Part shown: one piece after another, positions 30,317 to 38,799 of the stretch | Layout of the letters: every line of letters begins with the position of its first letter | Position numbering within the stretch: the stretch's first letter is position 1 | NCBI RefSeq assembly: GCF_003634965.1 | Contig: NZ_RBXP01000019.1 | Span: 124,001 to 188,000, forward strand | Length of the DNA stretch: 64,000 nt | Direction of reading: 5' to 3' | Source of the DNA: Azonexus fungiphilus | Lineage (GTDB): Bacteria > Pseudomonadota > Gammaproteobacteria > Burkholderiales > Rhodocyclaceae | Made by a program: the position numbers and the translations under genes | Notes under the pieces: model-generated | Databases searched by the model: none | Seen by the model: only the letters and a program-made list of their open reading frames with translations | What the model was told of the DNA's origin: nothing

Positions 30317-30322
30317 TATAAT
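30317..30322 (+). promoter_or_regulatory. -10 box giving a (near-)leaderless rhlE mRNA
   Basis: TATAAT at 30317-30322 predicts transcription start near 30329, one or two bases before the rhlE ATG at 30331. There is no Shine-Dalgarno between them (TCCGGCCC). No clear -35. Confidence 0.5.
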
Positions 30323-30330
30323 TCCGGCCC

Positions 30331-31827
30331 ATGTCTGAAATCAATACGTTAGCTGACAACTCGGTCAGCCCCCCGCCTGCCGACGCAGCCCCCGACATCA
30401 CCTTCGCCGACCTCGGCCTCGCGCCCGAACTGCTGCGCGCCCTGAACGACATGGGCTACAGCAAGCCGACGCCGATCCAGGCCAAGGCCATCCCGCTCGT
30501 CGTCAGCGGCAAGGACATCATGGGCGGGGCGCAGACCGGCACCGGCAAGACCGCCGCCTTCACGCTGCCGATCCTCCAGCGCATCCTGCCCTTCGCCAGC
30601 AGCAGCCCGTCGCCGGCCAAGCATCCGGTGCGCGCGCTGATCCTGGCGCCGACCCGCGAACTGGCCATGCAGGTGTTCGAGTCGGTCAAGGATTACAGCA
30701 AGCACACGCCGATCCGCGCCATGTGCGCCTACGGCGGCGTCGACATCAAGCCGCAGATCGCCGAGCTGAAGAAGGGTGTCGAAGTCCTGGTCGCCACGCC
30801 GGGCCGGCTGCTCGACCACGTCGAATCGAAGAGCGTCAGCTTCAACTCGGTGCAGGCGCTGGTCCTCGACGAAGCCGACCGCATGCTCGACATGGGCTTC
30901 ATCCCCGACGTCACGCGCATCCTCAACATGCTGCCGCAGCAACGGCAGAGCCTGCTTTTTTCGGCCACCTTCTCGGAAGAGATCAAGAAGCTCGCCGACA
31001 CCATGCTCAAGCAGCCGGTGCTGGTCGAAGTCGCCCGCCGCAACCAGGTGTCCGAAACCATCACCCACCGCGTGCACCCGGTTTCCGAGTACGGCAAGCG
31101 CGGCCTGCTGACCAAGTTGCTGAAGTCGGGCGAGATCCGCCAGTGCATCGTCTTCATGCGCACCAAGCAGGGCTGCTCGCGCCTGACCCGGGAACTGCAG
31201 CGGGCCGGCATCCAGGCCGACGCGATCCACGGCGACAAGAGCCAGCTCGACCGGATCAAGGCGCTCGAAGCCTTCAAGGCCGGCCAGACCCATGCCCTGA
31301 TCGCCACCGATGTCGCCGCCCGCGGCCTCGACGTCGACGACCTGCCCTACGTGATCAACTACGAACTGCCGCACACGCCCGAAGACTACGTGCACCGCAT
31401 TGGCCGCACCGGCCGTGCCGGCAAGTCGGGCAACGCGATTTCGCTGGTCAGCGCGCACGAGGTCGGCTACCTGATCGAGATCGAGAAGCTGATCAAGCGG
31501 CCGATCGAGCAGATCGAGATCGCCGGTTTCGAGCCCGAGGCCGAGTACGAATACCCGCCGGGCAACAAGAAGAAGCGCAGCGCGCCGCCGGCACGGGCGC
31601 CGCTGGCCACGCGTCCGGAACGCGGCGAGCGCCACGAACGGCATGAGCGGCCGGCCCGCCGCAACCCGATGATCGCCGCCGACGGCTTCGACTTCAGCAA
31701 GCCCTACGAATCGACGACCCCGGTCAGCGACCTGCCCGATTCACCGAAAGCGCCGGCCAAGGCCGATCCACACAAGCCGAAGCGGGTCGTCGCCGCGCTG
31801 CTCGGCGGCCTCGGCCGCAAGACCTGA
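30331..31827 (+). CDS. rhlE: DEAD-box RNA helicase RhlE
   Basis: 498-aa ATP-dependent RNA helicase. Q-motif (FADLGLAPELLRALNDMGYSKPTPIQ), Walker A AQTGTGKTAAF, PTRELA, DEAD box VLDEADRMLDMGF, SAT (SATFSEE) and HRIGRTGRAG are all in order. The basic C-terminal tail (about 415-498) has KKKRSAPPARAP and RGERHERHERPARR, as in RhlE, which aids ribosome assembly and RNA decay. Possibly translated from a near-leaderless transcript. Confidence 0.95.
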   Translation: MSEINTLADNSVSPPPADAAPDITFADLGLAPELLRALNDMGYSKPTPIQAKAIPLVVSGKDIMGGAQTGTGKTAAFTLPILQRILPFASSSPSPAKHPVRALILAPTRELAMQVFESVKDYSKHTPIRAMCAYGGVDIKPQIAELKKGVEVLVATPGRLLDHVESKSVSFNSVQALVLDEADRMLDMGFIPDVTRILNMLPQQRQSLLFSATFSEEIKKLADTMLKQPVLVEVARRNQVSETITHRVHPVSEYGKRGLLTKLLKSGEIRQCIVFMRTKQGCSRLTRELQRAGIQADAIHGDKSQLDRIKALEAFKAGQTHALIATDVAARGLDVDDLPYVINYELPHTPEDYVHRIGRTGRAGKSGNAISLVSAHEVGYLIEIEKLIKRPIEQIEIAGFEPEAEYEYPPGNKKKRSAPPARAPLATRPERGERHERHERPARRNPMIAADGFDFSKPYESTTPVSDLPDSPKAPAKADPHKPKRVVAALLGGLGRKT

Positions 31828-31839
31828 GCCGGCCCCGGC

Positions 31840-32637
31840 TCAGGCGCCGCCGCGCGGCACGAAGCCGGCCGGCGGCCGGGCCTTCGGCACTTCCACCTCG
31901 ACCAGCCGGATCACCGCCAGCGACAGGTTGTCGCCGGCACCGGCCGCCCGCTGCCGGGCCAGGTCGATGATCTTCTCGCAAGCCGTGCGCGCCGAATTGC
32001 CGGCGAGCAACTCGCCCATTTCGGCTTCGTCGAAATAGGCCCAGATGCCGTCCGAACAGAGCATGAAACTGTCGCCGGCGCGCAGGTCGGCAGTTTCGGC
32101 AAAGCTGAAGCGCGGCTCGTCCTGCCCGCCGAGCGAGGTCATCAGCACGTTGCGGTTGGGATGGGTGAGCGCCTGCGCCGGCGTGATCTTGCCGGTGGCG
32201 ACCAGATGTTCGACAAACGAGTGGTCGACCGTGCGCGTCAGCAACTGACGGCCGCGATAATGGTAGAGACGGCTGTCGCCGCAATACCCCCAGCTCGCCA
32301 GGCCCGGCTGCAGCAGCAGCATGACGGCGGTGCTGTGCGGGTCCTTTTCGTTCATGAAGCGCGAGGCCTTGATCATCGTGTGCGCCTCGCGCATGCTGTT
32401 TTCCAGCAGCCAGCGGGCGCTTTCCTCGACCGGCGCGAAATGCTCGAGATTGGTGCGCGCCGTGTGCAGCACCTGCTCCGCAGCCAGCGCGCCGCCGGTG
32501 TGGCCGCCCATGCCGTCGGCAACGACGGCCAGCGCGATGCCCTTGCGGCGCACGTGCGGCAGGATCGCGACGCGATCCTGCTGTTCCTTGCGATCGCCCT
32601 GATGCTGGGCGGCGCAGGCATCCACTGCTATCGGCAT
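31840..32637 (-). CDS. PP2C-family Ser/Thr protein phosphatase
   Basis: 265-aa Stp1-type phosphatase with QGDRKEQQDRVAI, the metal aspartates in VVADGMGGHTGG, YCGDSRLYHYR, LCSDGIWAYFD and AGDNLSLAVI. GGGAGGG precedes the ATG at 32637. Last gene of the glcDEF-HDOD-PP2C transcription unit. No Ser/Thr kinase is encoded in the window, so its target is unknown; unlike most relatives it is not next to a kinase or FHA gene. Confidence 0.9.
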   Translation of the reverse strand: MPIAVDACAAQHQGDRKEQQDRVAILPHVRRKGIALAVVADGMGGHTGGALAAEQVLHTARTNLEHFAPVEESARWLLENSMREAHTMIKASRFMNEKDPHSTAVMLLLQPGLASWGYCGDSRLYHYRGRQLLTRTVDHSFVEHLVATGKITPAQALTHPNRNVLMTSLGGQDEPRFSFAETADLRAGDSFMLCSDGIWAYFDEAEMGELLAGNSARTACEKIIDLARQRAAGAGDNLSLAVIRLVEVEVPKARPPAGFVPRGGA

Positions 32638-32665
32638 TAGCCCTCCCTCTTGGCCGCGCAGATTA

Positions 32666-33565
32666 TCACGAAACCCCGGCCTGAATGCCGCCGCGGAAGC
32701 GCTCCAGAATGTCGTCGACGAACTCCGGCAGGGTGTCGTCGCCAAGGCCGAGCTCGGCCAGCACCTCGCCCTTGACATCGTCCCATTCGGGATTCGGCAT
32801 GTGCTGGTCGCGCGCATGCACCTCGATCGCCAGCTGCAGGATGGCGACCATGCTGCGCGACTCGTGGTCGCCCAGTTCGTTCATCGCATGCTGGTGACGG
32901 ATGGCATCGCAGATGAAGCCGGGCAGACACCAGTGGCGGGCGACCAGATAGCCGACGACGGCATGGTCGCTGTTGAACTTGCGATCCTCCTCGCGCCAGT
33001 TTGCCCAGTGGCCGGGCGTGCCCAGGCGCATTTCCCGGCAGTAGCTGGGAAAGCGCTGCAGCAGCAGGGGCACGCCGCAAGCATGGAAGATGCCGGCAAG
33101 ATAGGCCTGGTCGGGGAACAGGTTGCAGACGGCGATGCGCTCCTCGGCGATCAGCATGGCCAGTTCGCCGACCGCCTGCGAACGCGCCCAGAACGCCTCG
33201 TACACGCGCTGCTCCTTGCGCACCGCGGCGTTGCCGGCGAGGGCGATGGCCTGCGCCAGGCGATAGGTCTGCTCGACGCCGACCGCGTGCAGGATCTGCT
33301 CGACCGACTCGAACGGCTGGTGCTTGCGGTAGGCGGCATTGCCGACCACCTTGAACAGCATCGCGGTCAGTCCCGGATCTTGGTTAACGGTCCGGGCAAT
33401 CAGCCGGACGTCGAGCTCGTGGCGGGCGATCAGCTTGCGCAACTCCTCGAGCACGCGCGGCTGCGCCGGAATGCGCACGCCGCCCTCGAGCACGCGCTTG
33501 ACGCGGGCGACGTCCTGCTCGCCCAGCGTCGCGGTAAGGTCCCTGATCGAGGGCGCTTTGGTCAT
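32666..33565 (-). CDS. HDOD domain protein
   Basis: 299-aa protein consisting mainly of one HDOD domain (about 25-225): IPAQPRVLEELRKLI, VNQDPGLTAMLFKVVGNAAYRK, SVEQILHAVGVEQTYRLAQAIAL and LAGIFHACGVPLLL. HDOD proteins lack HD-hydrolase metal ligands and act as signalling scaffolds. ATG overlaps the glcF stop (ATGA), so it is tied to glycolate oxidase expression. Confidence 0.88.
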   Translation of the reverse strand: MTKAPSIRDLTATLGEQDVARVKRVLEGGVRIPAQPRVLEELRKLIARHELDVRLIARTVNQDPGLTAMLFKVVGNAAYRKHQPFESVEQILHAVGVEQTYRLAQAIALAGNAAVRKEQRVYEAFWARSQAVGELAMLIAEERIAVCNLFPDQAYLAGIFHACGVPLLLQRFPSYCREMRLGTPGHWANWREEDRKFNSDHAVVGYLVARHWCLPGFICDAIRHQHAMNELGDHESRSMVAILQLAIEVHARDQHMPNPEWDDVKGEVLAELGLGDDTLPEFVDDILERFRGGIQAGVS

Positions 33566-34788
33566 GTCAATGCCTCATCCATCAATTCTATCCAGTGGCG
33601 GACCGGGATCGCCGATCCGCCCTGCAAATGCGTCAGGCAGCCAATGTTGGCCGTGGCGATCGCCGCCGGCCCGCCGCCGTTCAGTGCCGTCAACTTGTTG
33701 TCGCGCAGCCTTTTCGCCAGCGCCGGCTGCAGCAGCGCGTAGGTCCCGGCCGAACCGCAGCACAGGTGGGCGTCGGCCACCGGCGTCAGCGTGTAGCCGG
33801 CCGCCTGCAGCAGCGGCTCGACGACGCCGCGGATTTTCAGCCCATGCTGCAGTGTACACGGAGAATGGAAAGCCAGCTTGCCGCGTTCGGCCGGGACCAG
33901 CAATTCGCCCAGGCGGGCGGCCTCGCCGGCGACGACTTCGGACGGATCGCGGCACAGCGCGCTGATCGTTTGCGCCTTGGCCGCGTAGCCGGCATCGTCA
34001 GCGAGCAGGTGGCCGTAGTCGCGCACCTGGACGCCGCAGCCGGAGGCGGTGACGACAATCGCCTCGATCCCGGCTGCGACATGCGGCCACCAGGCGTCGA
34101 TGTTGCGCCGGATGTCGTCGCAGGCCGCCGCCGGATCGTCGAGATGCTGGCGCAAGGCGCCGCAGCAGCCGGCCTTCTTTTCCTCGAACAAGGCGATGCC
34201 GAGGCGGTCGAGCACGCGCGCCGTCGCCGCGTTGATGTTCGGCGCCAGGGCGGACTGAACGCAGCCGGCCAGCGCCAGCATGCGCCGCGGGTGGCGGTCG
34301 GTTTCCGGCCACGGCCGGCGCTCGGCCACTGACGGCAGCTTGTCGGCGAGCGCCGACGGCAGCAGCGGCTTGAGCGCGCGACCGAGCGCCACTGCCGGCC
34401 CGAACAGCGCCGGTCGCGGCAGCACCGCCTTGAGCAGGGCGCGCGGCAGGGCCTCACGGAGCGGCCGCTGCAGCTTGGCCTCGACGACCTGGCGGCCGAT
34501 GTCGAGCAGGTGCGCGTAATCGACGCCGGACGGGCAGGTCGTCTCGCAGGCACGACAGCTCAGGCAGCGGTCGAGGTGCAGGCGGGTCCTGGCCGTCACC
34601 GGCTGGCCCTCGAGCACCTGCTTGATCAGGTAGATGCGGCCGCGCGGCCCGTCGAGCTCGTCGCCGAGCAGCTGGTAGGTCGGGCAGGTGGCGGTGCAGA
34701 AGCCGCAATGCACGCACTTGCCGAGGATCTCGGCGGCAAGCTGGCCGGCGCGCGTGGCGCGGTATTCGTCGGTGAGCCGGCTATCCAT
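33562..34788 (-). CDS. glcF: Glycolate oxidase iron-sulfur subunit GlcF
   Basis: 408-aa electron-transfer subunit. Two 4Fe-4S ferredoxin motifs lie near the N-terminus (CVHCGFCTATCP and CLSCRACETTCP), followed by two CCG heterodisulfide-reductase-like domains with GCCGALRQH and LCCGSAGTY. It works with GlcD and GlcE to oxidise glycolate to glyoxylate at the membrane. Start overlaps the glcE stop (TGATG). Confidence 0.95.
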   Translation of the reverse strand: MDSRLTDEYRATRAGQLAAEILGKCVHCGFCTATCPTYQLLGDELDGPRGRIYLIKQVLEGQPVTARTRLHLDRCLSCRACETTCPSGVDYAHLLDIGRQVVEAKLQRPLREALPRALLKAVLPRPALFGPAVALGRALKPLLPSALADKLPSVAERRPWPETDRHPRRMLALAGCVQSALAPNINAATARVLDRLGIALFEEKKAGCCGALRQHLDDPAAACDDIRRNIDAWWPHVAAGIEAIVVTASGCGVQVRDYGHLLADDAGYAAKAQTISALCRDPSEVVAGEAARLGELLVPAERGKLAFHSPCTLQHGLKIRGVVEPLLQAAGYTLTPVADAHLCCGSAGTYALLQPALAKRLRDNKLTALNGGGPAAIATANIGCLTHLQGGSAIPVRHWIELMDEALT

Positions 34789-35882
34789 CAGAACTCCGCG
34801 TAGAGTCGGCCGGGGTTGAGGATGCCGGCCGGGTCGAAGACCTTCTTCAGCCGCCGGTGCAGGGCGAGCAGCGCCGGCGCCAGCGGGGTGAACGGATCGA
34901 CGCGGCAGCGCAGCGATTCCGGCGCCCGGTACAAGGTCGCATGGCCACCGGCCGCCGTTGCCGCGGCGCGGATCGCCGCCGCGTCGATGTCGCCGGCGTA
35001 CCAGCGCAACGCGCCGCCCCATTCGATCGCGCACAGGCCGTCGACCGCCAGGGCCGGCGCCGTCGAGGGCAACGCGACGCGCCACAGCGGCGTCGCGGCG
35101 AAGGCCGGATGCGTCTGCTCGCGCACCGAAATCCAGGTTTTTTCGCCGTCGACCGTCAACTCGCCGCCCAGCCGCCGGCGCGCCGCGTCGACCGCTGCCG
35201 CCGCGCCGGACAGGCGCAGCAGCAAACGTCCATCGTGCCAGAACGCCGCCGACAGCGGCAGCGGCTGCGCGCCCCAGTCGTTCAGGCGGCGCACCGCCTC
35301 GTCGGCAGCGCAGGCGAAGGCCAGCGTGGTCTCGGCGACCGGCTTCGGCAGCACCTTCAGCGTCGCCTCGGCGATCACGCCGAGCGTGCCCAGGCTGCCG
35401 GCGATCAGCCGCGAGACGTCGTAGCCGGCGACGTTCTTCATCACCCGGCCGCCAAAGTCGAGGACCTGGCCGCGGCCATCGACCAGCGTCACGCCGAGCA
35501 CGAAATCGCGCACCGCGCCCGCCTGCATCCGGCGCGGCCCGGCCAGCCCGGCGGCCAGGCAGCCGCCGAGCGTGGCTCCGGTTTTTGCCGGAATCTGACG
35601 GTCGACCGTCGCATTCGCCGAAAAATGCGGCGGCTCGAAGGCCAGCATCTGGCCGTGCTCGGCCAGCACCGCCTCGATCTCGGCGAGCGACGTGCCGCAT
35701 TTCGCGGACAGGTAGAGCTCGGTCGGCTCGTAGGCGACGATGCCGCGATGGCCGCTCAGGTCAAGCACCTCGCCGGCCAGCAGGCCACCGTAGAAATCCT
35801 TGCTGCCGGCACCGCGCAGGCGCAGCGGCGTGCGTCCGGCGTGGGCGGCGCGGATCGCCGCGACGATCTCGTCCCGCGTCAT
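34788..35882 (-). CDS. glcE: Glycolate oxidase FAD-binding subunit GlcE
   Basis: 364-aa FAD_binding_4 protein: RLRGAGSKDFYGG, YEPTELYLSAKCGTSLAEIEAVL, ATLGGCLAAGLAGPRR and FGGRVMKNVAGYDVSRL. Compared with the GlcE sequence I remember, where PPHF is followed almost directly by the ATxGG motif, about ten extra residues (ATVDRQIPAKTG) are present, and they are encoded by a dispersed-repeat copy. A second copy encodes [13 protein letters not shown] near residue 250. The protein otherwise appears intact. Starts overlap glcD stop. Confidence 0.93.
   Translation of the reverse strand: MTRDEIVAAIRAAHAGRTPLRLRGAGSKDFYGGLLAGEVLDLSGHRGIVAYEPTELYLSAKCGTSLAEIEAVLAEHGQMLAFEPPHFSANATVDRQIPAKTGATLGGCLAAGLAGPRRMQAGAVRDFVLGVTLVDGRGQVLDFGGRVMKNVAGYDVSRLIAGSLGTLGVIAEATLKVLPKPVAETTLAFACAADEAVRRLNDWGAQPLPLSAAFWHDGRLLLRLSGAAAAVDAARRRLGGELTVDGEKTWISVREQTHPAFAATPLWRVALPSTAPALAVDGLCAIEWGGALRWYAGDIDAAAIRAAATAAGGHATLYRAPESLRCRVDPFTPLAPALLALHRRLKKVFDPAGILNPGRLYAEF
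35133..35163 (-). repeat. Dispersed GGTCGAC/A-tract repeat copy in glcE (distal)
   Basis: Minus strand GTTGACGGTCGACGGC followed by GAAAAAACCTGG; encodes LTVDGEKTW. Same core variant as at 11041 and 21594. Confidence 0.65.
35583..35612 (-). repeat. Dispersed GGTCGACC repeat copy at an apparent GlcE insertion
   Basis: Minus strand GACGGTCGACCGTC (perfect 14-base palindrome, 35597-35610) followed by AGATTCCGGCAAAAAC. Encodes ATVDRQIPAK, extra residues in a loop before the conserved ATLGG. Confidence 0.75.
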
Positions 35883-37372
35883 CAGAAGCGCTCCAGGTCG
35901 GGGAACTTGAGTTCGCCGCGATGCACGTGCATGCGCCCGTATTCGGCGCAGCGGTGCAGGCTGGGAACCGCCTTTTCCGGGTTGAGCAGGCGCTTCTCGT
36001 CGAAGGCTGCCTTGACCGCGTGGAAGGTTTCCAGCTCGGGCGTCGCGTACTGCACGCACATCTGCTTGATCTTCTCGATGCCGACGCCGTGCTCGCCGGT
36101 GATCGACCCGCCGAGCGCCACCGACAGCTCGAGGATCTCGGCGCCGAAGGCCTCGGCCTTCTCCCAGTCGCCGGGCAGCGACATGTCGTACATGATCAGC
36201 GGATGCAGGTTGCCGTCGCCGGCGTGGAAGACGTTGGCGCAGCGCAGGCCGTATTTCCGCTCCATGCCGGCGATGGCTGCGAGCATTTCGGCCAGGCGTT
36301 TGCGCGGAATGGTGCCGTCCATGCAGTAGTAGTCCGGCGTGATCCGCCCGACCGCCGGAAAGGCCGCCTTGCGCCCGGCCCAGAAGCGCAGGCGCTCGGC
36401 TTCCGACTGCGACACGCGGATGTCGCGGGCACCGCAGCCGGTGAGCACGGCGCGCACGCGGGCGATTTCCTCGGCGACCTCCTCCGGCGTGCCGTCCGAC
36501 TCGCAGAGCAGGATGGCCGCCGCGTCGAGGTCGTAGCCGGCCTTGACGAAGGGCTCGACGGCAGCGGTCGCCGGCTTGTCCATCATTTCCAGCCCGGCCG
36601 GGATGATGCCGGCGGCGATGATCGCAGCGACCGCGTCGCCGGCCTGGGCGACGTCGTCGAAGGAGGCCATCACCACCTGGGCGAGTTCGGGTTTCGGCAC
36701 CAGCTTGACCGTCACTTCGGTAACCACGCCGAGCAGGCCCTCGGAACCGATCAGCAGGGCGAGCAGGTCGTAGCCGGGCGCATCCGGCGCGGCGCTGCCG
36801 ATCTCGAAGATTTCGCCCTCGATCGAGACGACGCGCAGACGCAGCACGTTATGCACGGTCAGCCCGTACTTCAGGCAATGCACGCCGCCCGAGTTTTCGG
36901 CGACGTTGCCGCCGATGGTGCAGGCGATCTGCGACGAGGGATCGGGCGCATAGTAGAGGCCGTAGGGCGCCGCCGCTTCCGACACGGCGAGGTTGCGCAC
37001 GCCCGGCTGGACGACGGCGCTGCGGCTGTCACGGTCGACCTTGAGGATGCGGTTGAAACGCGCCAGCGACAGCACGACACCCTCGGCATGCGGCATCGCG
37101 CCGCCGGACAGCCCGGTGCCGGCCCCGCGCGCCACCACCGGCACGCCGAGCTGGTGGCAGGTGCGCAGCACATCGACCACCTGGCCCTCGTTTTCCGGCA
37201 GGCAGACGGCCAGCGGCATTTCCCGGTAGGCGGTCAGCCCGTCGCATTCGTAGGGACGCAGGTCCTCGTCCTCGACCAGCAGGCAGTGGGCGGGCAGGAT
37301 CGCCCGGAGGCGGCTGACCAGGGTCTTGCGGTCGGTCGCGACAATGGCGTCGCTGGGGTCGACTTGGCTCAT
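35882..37372 (-). CDS. glcD: Glycolate oxidase subunit GlcD
   Basis: 496-aa catalytic flavoprotein: PPi/FAD motif VVARGAGTGLSGGAMP, PDPSSQIACTIGGNVAENSGG, and C-terminal FAD-oxidase half with NVFHAGDGNLHP and SITGEHGVGIEK. First gene of glcD-glcE-glcF-HDOD-PP2C. The ATG at 37372 gives the usual N-terminus; an earlier start 20 codons upstream is unlikely. The divergent diguanylate cyclase begins 132 bp away. Confidence 0.95.
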   Translation of the reverse strand: MSQVDPSDAIVATDRKTLVSRLRAILPAHCLLVEDEDLRPYECDGLTAYREMPLAVCLPENEGQVVDVLRTCHQLGVPVVARGAGTGLSGGAMPHAEGVVLSLARFNRILKVDRDSRSAVVQPGVRNLAVSEAAAPYGLYYAPDPSSQIACTIGGNVAENSGGVHCLKYGLTVHNVLRLRVVSIEGEIFEIGSAAPDAPGYDLLALLIGSEGLLGVVTEVTVKLVPKPELAQVVMASFDDVAQAGDAVAAIIAAGIIPAGLEMMDKPATAAVEPFVKAGYDLDAAAILLCESDGTPEEVAEEIARVRAVLTGCGARDIRVSQSEAERLRFWAGRKAAFPAVGRITPDYYCMDGTIPRKRLAEMLAAIAGMERKYGLRCANVFHAGDGNLHPLIMYDMSLPGDWEKAEAFGAEILELSVALGGSITGEHGVGIEKIKQMCVQYATPELETFHAVKAAFDEKRLLNPEKAVPSLHRCAEYGRMHVHRGELKFPDLERF

Positions 37373-37466
37373 CCGCCGATTGTAAACCGCCGCCGCCGGG
37401 CCGCCTATCCGGGGCAAGCCCGAGCGGTGCACACAGAAATTTACCGAGTCCCGGCAGGCCCCGGCC

Positions 37467-37472
37467 TATAAT
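37467..37472 (+). promoter_or_regulatory. Candidate -10 box of the CZB diguanylate cyclase gene
   Basis: TATAAT at 37467-37472, 32 bp before the ATG at 37504; no clear -35. Located in the divergent region with glcD. Confidence 0.45.
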
Positions 37473-37503
37473 CGTGCCTCGATCAAAAAACCCAGAAAAA
37501 TCA

Positions 37504-38796
37504 ATGGGACAGATCAACGAAGCCGGCTGGCGCACGACGCACAACCGGCAACTGCTCGAACGCCTGCTGCACGATCTCGACGCCCGCCTGCGCGACGACC
37601 CGCCCGACGAGGTGCTGGCCATCGAAAGCACCAGCGTCGCCTGGCCGAGGATCAAGGACTGCCTGCTGGAAACCCTGGTCAGCGGCGACGAGACCCGCTG
37701 TCAGGCGATGCTCCGCCAGCTCGCCGGCAGCGACACGCCGTTCATGCTCTTCGCCCACCAGTTCGGCACGCTGCGCAACCTGGTCCTCAAGCAGACCCTG
37801 GCTGCTGGCGCAATCGACGACGCGCAGCGGGTGATGGCCTTGTTCGAGGAAATGGAAGAAGGCTTCGCGGCAATCTACCTCGAGGTCTTCCTGAACCGGC
37901 TGGGCACGCGCAACCACCTGCGCCTGAGCCACATCCGGGTGCTCAGCGACAAGAACCTGCTCAGCTACTTCGAGAGCCATCTCGAATGGATGGCGGCGCT
38001 GATCGATGCCACCCGCGCCCGCCTGCCGGCGCAAATGCCGGAACTCGACCCGACCCGCTGCCAGTTCGGCCAGTGGCTGCACGCCGAAGGCCTGCGCCTG
38101 ATCCGCGACCGCAGCCACATCGAGCAGATCCACCAGTTGCACGAGGCGATGCACCACGTCGTCGCCGAAGTCGGCGAACTGTTGCCGCACCGGCGCGCCA
38201 GCGGCCCGCTCTACGCGCTGCTGAAGAAGGCGGAAACCTTCTCGCTCGAACTCGGCAACGAGATTTCGCTGCTCAACAGCATCGTCATCATGAGCGTCTA
38301 CAGCAAGGACACGCTGACCGGCTTCCTCAGCCGGCGCTTCCTCGACCGGGTGCTGGCCAACCAGATGGAGATCGCCAAGGCGACCGAATCGCCGTTCTCG
38401 GTGATCATGTTCGACCTCGACCATTTCAAGGAGATCAACGACCGCTGGGGGCATCCGACCGGCGACCGGGCGCTCGAGCACGTCGCCGGCATCGTCCGCG
38501 ACACGCTGCGCCAGTCCGACCTGATCTTCCGCTACGGCGGCGAGGAATTCCTGCTCGTCTGCCCGTCCACACCGCAGGCGCAGGCGCGCCTGCTGGCCGA
38601 CAAGCTGCGCCAGCGGATCGCCGCCAGCCCCTTGCCGAACACGCCACCGATCCCGCTCGCCGCCAGCTTCGGCGTCGTCGAGGTGGCGCCGGCCAGCTAC
38701 GAGGTGGTCGACACCCGGCTGGTGCACGAGGTCGTCGCCGCCTGCGACGGCAAGCTCTACGCGGCCAAGCGCAGCGGCCGCAACTGCGTGGTCTGA
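37504..38796 (+). CDS. Diguanylate cyclase with CZB zinc-binding domain (DgcZ-like)
   Basis: 430-aa soluble c-di-GMP synthase. The N-terminal helical part (1-150) is of unknown type. A CZB-like segment (about 175-235) has RCQFGQWLHAEG and HIEQIHQLHEAMHHV, matching the Cys/His ligands of the zinc-sensing CZB domain. The GGDEF domain (about 265-430) has MFDLDHFKEINDRWGH, an intact GGEEF, and an RQSD inhibitory site five residues before it. E. coli DgcZ has the same CZB-GGDEF layout. Start ATG 37504 preferred over a GTG at 37474. Confidence 0.87.
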   Translation: MGQINEAGWRTTHNRQLLERLLHDLDARLRDDPPDEVLAIESTSVAWPRIKDCLLETLVSGDETRCQAMLRQLAGSDTPFMLFAHQFGTLRNLVLKQTLAAGAIDDAQRVMALFEEMEEGFAAIYLEVFLNRLGTRNHLRLSHIRVLSDKNLLSYFESHLEWMAALIDATRARLPAQMPELDPTRCQFGQWLHAEGLRLIRDRSHIEQIHQLHEAMHHVVAEVGELLPHRRASGPLYALLKKAETFSLELGNEISLLNSIVIMSVYSKDTLTGFLSRRFLDRVLANQMEIAKATESPFSVIMFDLDHFKEINDRWGHPTGDRALEHVAGIVRDTLRQSDLIFRYGGEEFLLVCPSTPQAQARLLADKLRQRIAASPLPNTPPIPLAASFGVVEVAPASYEVVDTRLVHEVVAACDGKLYAAKRSGRNCVV

Positions 38797-38799
38797 GAC

